From positions 1 through 8,250 of the forward strand of contig DNXT01000278.1 of assembly GCA_003505795.1 (NCBI GenBank): DNA of 8,250 nucleotides, read 5' to 3'. Below, in pieces: positions 1 to 5,565 of this stretch. Numbering within the stretch: position 1 is the first letter of the stretch; each line of letters opens with the position of its first letter. Made by a program: the position numbers and the translations under genes. This DNA comes from Lysobacteraceae bacterium. GTDB lineage: Bacteria > Pseudomonadota > Gammaproteobacteria > Xanthomonadales > Xanthomonadaceae. Below the pieces are notes generated by a model, which ran no database searches, was not told where the DNA came from, and worked only from the letters and a program-made list of their open reading frames with translations.

Positions 1-354
1 ACCTCGATGGGCCGCGCCGACCTGGCGCAGATGGGCATCGACCGCGAGCCGGTCGAGGTGGTGGTCGAGCGCGCGCTGGCGGCGCAGGCGGCCGGCATCG
101 ACGGGGTGATCGCCTCCGGCCAGGAGGCCGCGCCGATCCGCCGCGCCGCCGGCGCCGGTTTTTCCATCGTCTGCCCGGGCATTCGTCCGGGCGGTCCGGT
201 CGGCGACGACCAGCAGCGCACGGTCGGCGTGGCGCAGGCCTTTGCCGACGGCGCCGACGCGATCGTGGTCGGCCGGCCGATCCGGCTGGCGGGCGATCCG
301 CGCGCTGCGGCAGAAGCCATTCAGGTAGAAATCGCCGGATATTTCAATAATTAA
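1..354 (+). CDS. pyrF: Orotidine-5'-phosphate decarboxylase, C-terminal part (cut by window edge)
   Basis: This is the last enzyme of de novo UMP synthesis, which decarboxylates orotidine 5'-monophosphate in the cytoplasm. The reading frame is open from base 1, so the start and the N-terminal half, including the catalytic Asp/Lys cluster, lie outside the window. About 117 codons remain. Motifs typical of the family's C-terminal half are visible in order: a TSMGRADLAQMGI segment, a GIDGVIASGQEA strand and loop, the phosphate-binding CPGIRP motif, the DDQQR loop, and VVGRPI close to the end, followed by a DPRAAAEAI helix. The gene ends at a TAA in a locally AT-rich stretch. It is the only plus-strand gene on the left and points into the minus-strand cluster, with an intrinsic terminator about 120 bases downstream. 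Identification is from family motifs and is firm. Confidence 0.95.
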   Translation, partial: TSMGRADLAQMGIDREPVEVVVERALAAQAAGIDGVIASGQEAAPIRRAAGAGFSIVCPGIRPGGPVGDDQQRTVGVAQAFADGADAIVVGRPIRLAGDPRAAAEAIQVEIAGYFNN

Positions 355-374
355 ATCAATAAGTTAACTGATTC

Positions 375-397
375 AACCTAAGGTGTTGCATTAGGTT
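375..397. repeat. Inverted repeat in AT-rich patch after pyrF
   Basis: AACCTAA (375-381) and TTAGGTT (391-397) form perfect 7-base arms around a 9-base spacer. The repeat lies within an AT-rich stretch (about 320-397) that contrasts with the GC-rich surroundings. It could be a weak hairpin in the pyrF 3' untranslated region or a binding site; nothing else indicates a function. Confidence 0.4.
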
Positions 398-457
398 CAG
401 GCGGCGCGTACCATGCCGCCGTCCGGCCTTGCCGGAGATGTGCCACAACACAGTCCA

Positions 458-471
458 CCGGCTTCGGCCGG
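458..471 (+). other. UUCG-tetraloop hairpin in the pyrF 3' region
   Basis: CCGGC, TTCG, GCCGG forms a 5-bp stem closed by a C(UUCG)G tetraloop, an exceptionally stable RNA loop. It lies directly upstream of the terminator hairpin. A smaller TCCGG/CCGGA stem at 422-436 precedes it, so three hairpins stand in series behind pyrF. A role in protecting the 3' end of the pyrF mRNA or backing up termination is inference. Confidence 0.45.
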
Positions 472-476
472 ATTTG

Positions 477-516
477 AGAGGTCCGCGCTTCCCTCGGGAG
501 CACGACCTCTTTTTTT
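477..516 (+). terminator. Rho-independent terminator for pyrF
   Basis: AGAGGTC (477-483) pairs with GACCTCT (504-510). The 20-base loop can fold further (GCTTCCC against GGGAGC). A run of seven T (510-516) begins at the end of the stem. The T-run is on the plus strand only, so the terminator serves rightward transcription, that is pyrF. On the minus strand the hairpin is not followed by T residues. Confidence 0.78.
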
Positions 517-818
517 ATTTCGGATGATCCCGCGCCGCGGTCCGCGGCCACGGGCACAACGGCCCAGGCGAGTCGCCGTGCCGGCACTTTGCAGAACCTG
601 GCCCGGCTTCCACTCCCTCCCATGCGCAACGCGGTCTCTGTCCGAATTCGTCGGCGGGCCGCCGCACCGAAGTCGACGATGTCCGCGCCGCGCCGGCGGT
701 AGGTGCGCGCGCCGGGAGGTCGGCAGTCGTACCACCGGCGCCGGGCTTTGACGATGCTCCCAGGTGCGCCTTCCAGCACGTCCAGCGTGTCGTGGAAGGC
801 CAGGTGCTCGATGCCGTG

Positions 819-838
819 GCCCGCGCGCGCGCGCGGGC
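819..838. repeat. Perfect 20-base palindrome of alternating CG
   Basis: The tract starts GCCC and ends GGGC, with an alternating CG core of 14 bases between about 822 and 835. The whole 20 bases are their own reverse complement. Alternating CG can adopt Z-DNA or extrude as a cruciform under negative supercoiling. It is 67 bases downstream of the DJ-1-like stop codon; no function is shown. Confidence 0.6.
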
Positions 839-840
839 GC

Positions 841-874
841 CGACCCGGTACGGGCAGCCCTCTGTGCCGGGTCG
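841..874 (-). other. Hairpin downstream of the DJ-1-like gene
   Basis: CGACCCGG (841-848) and CCGGGTCG (867-874) form a perfect 8-bp stem around an 18-base loop, about 30 bases after the stop codon at 905. There is no T-run on either strand, so it is not a classical intrinsic terminator. It could stabilise the mRNA 3' end or assist factor-dependent termination. Confidence 0.4.
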
Positions 875-904
875 CACGCCCGCGGATCGTCAGCACGTCG
901 ATGC

Positions 905-1597
905 TTACGCTGGCTTGCCCGCGGCCAGTTGCTCGAGCAGCCGTGCCGCGGTCGGGGCCGAGGAGGCCGGGTTCTGGCCGGTGACCAGCAGACCGTCGCT
1001 CACGACGTAGGGCGCCCAGTCCGGCTCCTTGGAGTAGATGCCGCCCTGGGCCTTGAGTTCGTCCTCGACCAGGAACGGCACCACCTCGGTCAGCCCGACG
1101 CCGGCCTCTTCGGTGTTGCTGAAGCCGGTTACCTTCCTGCCTTCGACCAGCGGGCGTCCGTCCGGCGCCTTGACGTGACGCAGCGCGCCCGGCGCGTGGC
1201 AGACCAGCGCGACCGGCTTGCCGGCGGCGATGAAGGACGCGATCAGCGCGACCGAATCCCGGTCTTCGGCCAGGTCCCAAAGCGGGCCGTGACGGCCCGG
1301 GTAGAACACCGCGTCGAAGCCGGCCTGATCCACGCTGTCCAGGCGCACGGTCGCGGCCAACTGCGCCGTCGCCTGCGGGTCGGCCTCGAAGCGGCGGGTC
1401 TGGTCGGTCTGGAAGGCCGGCTCGTTGCTCTTGGGATCCAGCGGCGGCTGGCCGCCCTTGGGCGAGGCCAGCACGATCTCGGCGCCTGCGTCCTTGAAGG
1501 CGTAGTAGGGCGCGGCCAGTTCTTCGAGCCAGAAGCCGGTCTTGCGGCCGGTGTCGCCGAGCCGGTCGTGCGAGGTCAGGACGATCAGGACTTTCAT
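905..1597 (-). CDS. DJ-1/PfpI-family protein, Hsp31-like (class I glutamine amidotransferase fold)
   Basis: A cytoplasmic protein of 230 residues, full length for the Hsp31-like branch. Family members include glutathione-independent glyoxalases (methylglyoxal to lactate), and some are reported as chaperones or deglycases; which applies here is not known. Visible motifs: an N-terminal beta strand MKVLIVLTSH; TGFWLEEL with the conserved acidic residue E26; AGAEIVLASPKGG; the nucleophile elbow LVCHAPG with C133-H134; GRPLVEGRKVTGF followed by E163-E164, E164 aligning with the third triad residue of yeast Hsp31; and LVTGQNPAS near the C-terminus. The catalytic set therefore looks intact. The ATG at 1597 has GGAG (1605-1608) seven bases upstream. 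The gene lies downstream of a broken TetR gene on the same strand, with a TAGACC-type palindrome in its promoter region. It appears monocistronic, and its codon use fits its neighbours. PfpI-like protease activity is a less likely alternative. Confidence 0.92.
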   Translation of the reverse strand: MKVLIVLTSHDRLGDTGRKTGFWLEELAAPYYAFKDAGAEIVLASPKGGQPPLDPKSNEPAFQTDQTRRFEADPQATAQLAATVRLDSVDQAGFDAVFYPGRHGPLWDLAEDRDSVALIASFIAAGKPVALVCHAPGALRHVKAPDGRPLVEGRKVTGFSNTEEAGVGLTEVVPFLVEDELKAQGGIYSKEPDWAPYVVSDGLLVTGQNPASSAPTAARLLEQLAAGKPA

Positions 1598-1627
1598 TTG
1601 CTTTCTCCAGGATGGATGAATAATTAT

Positions 1628-1639
1628 TAGACCGGTCGT
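1628..1639 (-). promoter_or_regulatory. Putative TetR-type (NemR/AcuR-like) operator upstream of the DJ-1-like gene
   Basis: The plus strand reads TAGACCGGTCGT, with a perfect GACCGGTC core and 10 of 12 positions matching the palindrome TAGACCGGTCTA. NemR- and AcuR-type TetR regulators use TAGACC...GGTCTA sites. It abuts an AT-rich, -10-like stretch (TAATAAT on the minus strand, 1623-1629), about 30 bases before the DJ-1-like ATG, where a repressor would block RNA polymerase. The assignment rests on pattern and position. Confidence 0.5.
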
Positions 1640-1696
1640 CTCCAGATGAGGCGCAAAAGCACTTCGTCCGGAGGTGCGATGCTCCCTCCCCTCCGG

Positions 1697-1932
1697 TCAG
1701 GGGGGGAAAGTGCAGGAGCTGGCGCGTGGTCGCCATGGCCGCCTCGAAAGGCCGGGGATTGCGGACGATCTTCACCATGACGCTGGCGCCGAGCCATAGT
1801 TGGTACAGGCTGTGCGCGGCGGCGTCGGGCGTGCCGTCGACGGACAACGAGCCCTCCGCCACGCCGGCCTCGATGGCGCGCGCCAGGCGGTCGGTGATGG
1901 CGGCCGTCCCGCGCCCGAGCGCCAGGCGCAAT
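1697..1932 (-). pseudogene. TetR-family regulator, C-terminal remnant (N-terminal DNA-binding half missing)
   Basis: About 78 codons remain of a family normally near 190-200. The sequence begins RLALGRGTAAITDRLARAIE and continues with VAEGSLS, YQLWLGASVMVKIVR and ATTRQLL. This is the ligand-binding and dimer domain of AcuR/NemR-like TetR regulators, whose conserved helix contains MRLAL and LWLGA segments. The helix-turn-helix half is absent: upstream sequence is halogenase instead, joined within GAGATTGCGC. The end is also disturbed. A run of seven C on the coding strand (1700-1706) shifts the frame past a TGA (1697-1699) that would close the gene neatly after LLHFPP if the run were six. No functional repressor can be made. 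By position it was the regulator of the downstream DJ-1-like gene. Confidence 0.8.
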
Positions 1933-2324
1933 CTCGACGCAGCGGGCGATGGTCTGTTCGACGCTGGCCAGGAAGCCGGCCACGTCGTCGGCCGGCACCT
2001 GGTCCACCAGCGGGTGATAGGCGCGCGGCACGATGCCCTGTCCGACCATCACCTGCACCCAGCTGATCTGGGCGAGCATCTCCTCGCCGTTGCGGTAGAA
2101 GCGGCCGCTGTCGCCGAACAGGTCGATCGTCGCCTGCAGCTCGGGCGTGCGCCGGATCTGGCGGCAATGCCGCCAGAACGGGTGTCGTCGCGCTCGGTGG
2201 CGGCGTAGTGCAGCACCAGGAAGTCGCGGATGCGGTCGAACTCGAAGGCGATGCGGTCGTTGTAGCGCTGCACCAGCACCGGGCTGATGCCTTCGCGCGG
2301 GAACGGCGCGAGCCGCGTGGATGA
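1933..2324 (-). pseudogene. Tryptophan-halogenase-like flavoprotein, C-terminal remnant with frameshift
   Basis: About 131 codons of a family normally near 500 residues, corresponding to the C-terminal quarter. Reading in the coding direction it shows STRLAPFPREGI, QRYNDRIAFEFDRIRDFLVLHY, ATERDDT, then after a one-base frame change WRHCRQI, FGDSGRFYRNGEEM, ISWVQVMVGQG, PRAYHPLVDQ and QTIARCVE. These are the hallmark C-terminal motifs of PrnA-like halogenase relatives encoded beside TonB-dependent receptors. The frame breaks around 2181-2184, where coding-strand ACCCGTTCTGG would read DDTPFW with one more C. The N-terminal FAD-binding part (GxGxxG, WxWxIP) is missing, and the last residues are replaced by TetR sequence. 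It sits immediately downstream of the receptor, the usual position of the intact gene. It is non-functional. Confidence 0.87.
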
Positions 2325-2390
2325 CGGGCACTGCAGTTAATCCTTCTCAGACCGCCACAGGCCGTCCCTATAAACGTCGATTGAGTTGCG

Positions 2391-2417
2391 TGGGTGGCGG
2401 ATGTACCCCGCCACCCA
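2391..2417 (-). terminator. Strong hairpin just after the receptor gene, possible terminator
   Basis: TGGGTGGCGG (2391-2400) pairs perfectly with CCGCCACCCA (2408-2417) around a 7-base loop. The minus-strand receptor stop is at 2435-2437, so the hairpin begins 17 bases behind it. No T-run follows on either strand. It may be an mRNA 3'-end stabiliser or attenuator between receptor and halogenase rather than a true intrinsic terminator. Confidence 0.4.
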
Positions 2418-2434
2418 AACTCCTCGTCCATCAC

Positions 2435-5400
2435 CTAGAACTTGGCGCCGATCTCGAACGTGACCGTGCGCGGCACGTAGAGGATCTCGCCCGAGCGGTT
2501 GATGGTGATGTCCGGGTCGAACACGCCATTGGCGCCGAAGCCGTTTTGCGGATAGCTCGAGTAGTTCTTGAAGTTGAAGGCGTTGAGCAGGTTGATGCGT
2601 GCCGATAGCTTGAAGTCCCCGGCCACGGTGAACTCCTTGGTGGCCTGGAAGTCGACGGTGCGGTAGCCCCAGATATCGCCGCCCAACAGGAACTTGCCGC
2701 TGCCCGGCGGGATCGCCGCCACCTGCTGGCAGGTCGCGCCGTCCGGGTCGGTGTGGCCATAGCAGGCGATGGTGTTGATCGGCTCGGGCGTGGCCAGCAC
2801 CACCTTGGCGCCGAAGGTGATGTCCCATGGACCATCGATCGAGCCGGAAGCGACGAAACGATGCGCCGAGACCGCATCGGACTTCACGAACGGGTAGTCG
2901 TGGATGGTCGGCTTGTCGAACGCGTAGGGATTGTCGATGTTGCGGTTCTGACGCGCGCTGGTGTGGGTATAGGACAGGGTCAGGCCCCAGCCCGATTCCT
3001 TGGTGTACGGCTTCTCGGCCGACAGCAGCACCTGGCTGGAGCGCTGCTCCAGGCCGTTCATGCCGAGGATGGTGTTGCGATAGCCGGGCACCGGCTGGTC
3101 CCAGGGCGCGCCGCCGGTGGGACTGAAGTACGAACCGTCCGGAAAGCGGTTGACCAGCGACATCGCGAAGCCGTCGTAGCTGAGGATGCGCTGGAAGGTC
3201 ACGTCGGTCAGCCAGTCGCCCACCTGGTTGCTGATGCCGATGCTGTACTGGTCGCTGTAAGGCGTCTTCAGCTTGTTGTTGAACAGGAACAGCTCGGCGC
3301 TCTTGCTGACGCCGTCGATGGTGCCGAGCTGGTCCACGCCTTCCAAGTAGCGCGGGTCCCAGGCGACACAGGTGTTGTCGGCCTTGTAGCAGGCACCGGT
3401 CGCCGGATTCTGGAAGTACACCACCACTGGCGACAGCGCGGACTTGCTGGTTTCCAGCGCCAGCTGCTCGAACAGGTTGCGATCGTAGGAACGGGCGGCA
3501 CCGCCGTGCAGCACCGCGCTCTCGTCGCCGAAGAAGTCGTAGGAGAAGCCGAAGCGCGGTGCCCAGGCGCTCTTGAAGTTCTTGCGGTTGTTGCCGGTGC
3601 TGATGTAGTCGGAAACGTCGATGCCGGTGGCAAGCAGGCGATCGGCCCACGGATGGCCAGGATTTTGCGGGTCGTCCGAGTACAGCGCGTCGACGTAGGC
3701 CTGCGAGGTGACGAAGTCGGTATAGGCTGGCGTGTCCTCGTAGTCATAGCGCACGCCGAAGTTCAGTATCAGCTTGTCGTTGACTACCCAGTCGTCCTGG
3801 ATGTAGAAGCCGTATTGCTTGGACGGCGACTTGACCGTCGCCTGCTGCCCGGGCGTGTCGTACGGGGCGACGAAGTCCACGCGATAGGGCGTGGCAGATA
3901 CGCCGCCGGCATCGACAGAGTAGGCGAACTGCGGATTCAGCGCCGCCGCATCCTGCGAAGTCAGCTCGACGTCCTTGTAACTGACGCCGACCTTGATGGT
4001 GTGGTCGCCGTGCCACTGGAAGCTGGTGAAGGTCAGGTCGTTCTGGACGAACCAGCCCTTCTGGCGCTTGCGCTGCACGTTCAGGCCGCCGGCCGAACCG
4101 GTCGCCAGGAAGCTGTACTCGCCGATGTTCGGATCGCTCGTATCGAGGTACTTGTAGATGGTGCCGTTGCCGAGCGTCTTGGGCGTGGGATTGTTCTGCG
4201 AGTCCTCGGTGCCGACGATCAGCTCGTTGTACCAGCTGTCCGCGCTGTGCTGCCAGCGCAGGTTGCTGCGCTTGTCCTTGTTGATCTTGTTGGTGGCCTG
4301 CTCGGGCGTGTAGATGCCGCCGACGTTGGCGGTCTGGGTCTCGTCGCGGTACAGGGTGCTCAACTCGATGCGGTCGCGGTCGGTGGGCTCGAAGTCGATC
4401 TTGCCGAAGAACAGGTCCTCGGTGAACGGCATGTTGGCCGCGCCGTACTGGCTGGACAGGCTGGAGGGCAGCAGCCCGGTGTAGGGCTGCGCTCTGTCGT
4501 CGGCCTGTACGCTCTTCGGCGCAACGTTGTCCTTGCCTTCGTAGGCGATGAAGAAATGCATGCGGTCCTGGATGATCGGGCCGCCCAGGGCGAAGCCGTA
4601 TTCCTTGGTCTGCGAGTCGATCTTGCCATTGGCCTCCTCGTCCGGACGCTTGTCGCGCAGGTCCTGGTCGGTGTAGCGGTAGAACGCCTCGCCGTGGAAC
4701 TCGTTGGTGCCGGACTTGGTCGCCGCGGTGATCGCCGCGCCGCTGATCTGGCCGTACTCGGCCTTGTAGTTGGAGGTGATGACCTTGTATTCACCGATCG
4801 CCAGCTGCGGGAAAGGATTGCCCTGGGTGTCGGCCTGGCCGGCGATGCCGCCGCTGCGCACGTAGCCCTTCTGGCTGACGCCGTCGATGTACAGGTTGCC
4901 GGCGCTGGCGTTGGAGGCGCCGCCGCGCAGCTTGGTGTTGCCGTTGCCGTCGATCTGGAACACCATGCCCGGCACGGTGTCGGCGAACTCCAGGAAGTTG
5001 CGCGTGGCCTGCGGCAGCTGCTCGATCTGGCGCGCCGAGATGGTGTTGCCGACCTCGGAGGTCTTGACGTCGCGGATCAGCGGCGCCGACACGTTGACGG
5101 TGTCCAGCGTGGTGGCCTCGCCGGACGGTGCGGCGGCCGGCTCGTTGCCGAGGTCCACGGTGGCGCTGGAGGCGACCGACAGGGTCACGGTGCGGCTGCT
5201 GCCGGCGGACTCGACCTTGTAGGTGCCCGGCGGCAGGCCGACCACGGTGTAGTTGCCGTCGGCGTTGACCGGCGTGCGCCGCGTCGAACCGGTGGCGGTG
5301 TTGGTGACCACGACCTCGGTGCCGCTCTGGGCACCGGCGACCTGGCCGCGCAGGGTGGCGGTGCTGGTCTGCGCCATCGCGGCCGGGACGGCGGCGAACA

Positions 5401-5473
5401 GGCCGGTGGCCAGGGCGCAGTACAGCAGGCTGCGCGCCGGCAGGCTGGACATCGGATTCTTGTTCTTGTTCAT
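2435..5473 (-). CDS. Oar-like TonB-dependent outer-membrane receptor with N-terminal carboxypeptidase-regulatory-like domain
   Basis: An outer-membrane active transporter or receptor of 1012 residues, energised by TonB-ExbBD. Residues 1-34 form a signal peptide (MNKNKN start, hydrophobic LLYCALATGLFAAVP, cleavage after AMA). Residues about 38-110 form a beta-sandwich of the carboxypeptidase regulatory type (ATLRGQV, NADGNYTVVGLPPGTY). A TonB-box-like TLDTVNVSA lies near 122-130, the plug is roughly 135-250 (IEQLPQATRNFLEF, RGGASNASAGNLYIDG), and the barrel follows, including YGFYIQDDW (554-562), LNFGVRYDYE (570-579) and a terminal Phe as the assembly signal. Two close cysteine pairs (695/702 and 904/915) probably bridge extracellular loops. 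The start at 5473 is chosen because the signal peptide begins there and GGGAGAGGG lies just upstream; an upstream in-frame start at 5569 would overlap lacI and spoil the signal peptide. The LacI gene 92 bases upstream and the halogenase remnant downstream suggest nutrient, probably carbohydrate, uptake. The substrate cannot be told. Confidence 0.95.
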   Translation of the reverse strand: MNKNKNPMSSLPARSLLYCALATGLFAAVPAAMAQTSTATLRGQVAGAQSGTEVVVTNTATGSTRRTPVNADGNYTVVGLPPGTYKVESAGSSRTVTLSVASSATVDLGNEPAAAPSGEATTLDTVNVSAPLIRDVKTSEVGNTISARQIEQLPQATRNFLEFADTVPGMVFQIDGNGNTKLRGGASNASAGNLYIDGVSQKGYVRSGGIAGQADTQGNPFPQLAIGEYKVITSNYKAEYGQISGAAITAATKSGTNEFHGEAFYRYTDQDLRDKRPDEEANGKIDSQTKEYGFALGGPIIQDRMHFFIAYEGKDNVAPKSVQADDRAQPYTGLLPSSLSSQYGAANMPFTEDLFFGKIDFEPTDRDRIELSTLYRDETQTANVGGIYTPEQATNKINKDKRSNLRWQHSADSWYNELIVGTEDSQNNPTPKTLGNGTIYKYLDTSDPNIGEYSFLATGSAGGLNVQRKRQKGWFVQNDLTFTSFQWHGDHTIKVGVSYKDVELTSQDAAALNPQFAYSVDAGGVSATPYRVDFVAPYDTPGQQATVKSPSKQYGFYIQDDWVVNDKLILNFGVRYDYEDTPAYTDFVTSQAYVDALYSDDPQNPGHPWADRLLATGIDVSDYISTGNNRKNFKSAWAPRFGFSYDFFGDESAVLHGGAARSYDRNLFEQLALETSKSALSPVVVYFQNPATGACYKADNTCVAWDPRYLEGVDQLGTIDGVSKSAELFLFNNKLKTPYSDQYSIGISNQVGDWLTDVTFQRILSYDGFAMSLVNRFPDGSYFSPTGGAPWDQPVPGYRNTILGMNGLEQRSSQVLLSAEKPYTKESGWGLTLSYTHTSARQNRNIDNPYAFDKPTIHDYPFVKSDAVSAHRFVASGSIDGPWDITFGAKVVLATPEPINTIACYGHTDPDGATCQQVAAIPPGSGKFLLGGDIWGYRTVDFQATKEFTVAGDFKLSARINLLNAFNFKNYSSYPQNGFGANGVFDPDITINRSGEILYVPRTVTFEIGAKF

Positions 5474-5565
5474 GGTGACCCTCTCCCAAGGGGGTACAGC
5501 GGATGACGCATCGATGGAAAGAGAACGGCACGACTCGTTACTGCATCGGGCGGTACGGACTGCAA

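Larger units (their letters stand above)
517..904. other. Gene-free stretch between pyrF terminator and the DJ-1-like gene
   Basis: No reading frame here has a recognisable start, ribosome site or domain. Open frames exist on both strands because stop codons are rare in GC-rich DNA. One minus-strand frame between about 690 and 830 has G/C-rich third positions over a short run and reads EHLAFHDTL, which resembles the start of GGDEF domains, but the similarity stops there. The stretch also contains a CG-alternating palindrome (819-838) and a hairpin (841-874). I would call it decayed or non-coding DNA. Confidence 0.6.

Noticed and set aside
378..1931. A 517-codon minus-strand open frame
   Set aside because: Only its first part (the TetR remnant to about 1697) is coding. 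The rest crosses the DJ-1-like leader and runs out of frame with the clearly real DJ-1-like gene, giving Arg/Gly-rich nonsense.
2325..2434. Possible insertion-sequence remnant or small gene between the receptor stop and the halogenase scrap
   Set aside because: No terminal repeats, target duplication or transposase motifs are visible; only a hairpin is supported.
2753..5506. A 917-codon plus-strand open frame opposite the receptor
   Set aside because: It is antisense to an unambiguous TonB-dependent receptor; its Val/Gly/Ala-rich translation without domains is the usual shadow in GC-rich DNA.
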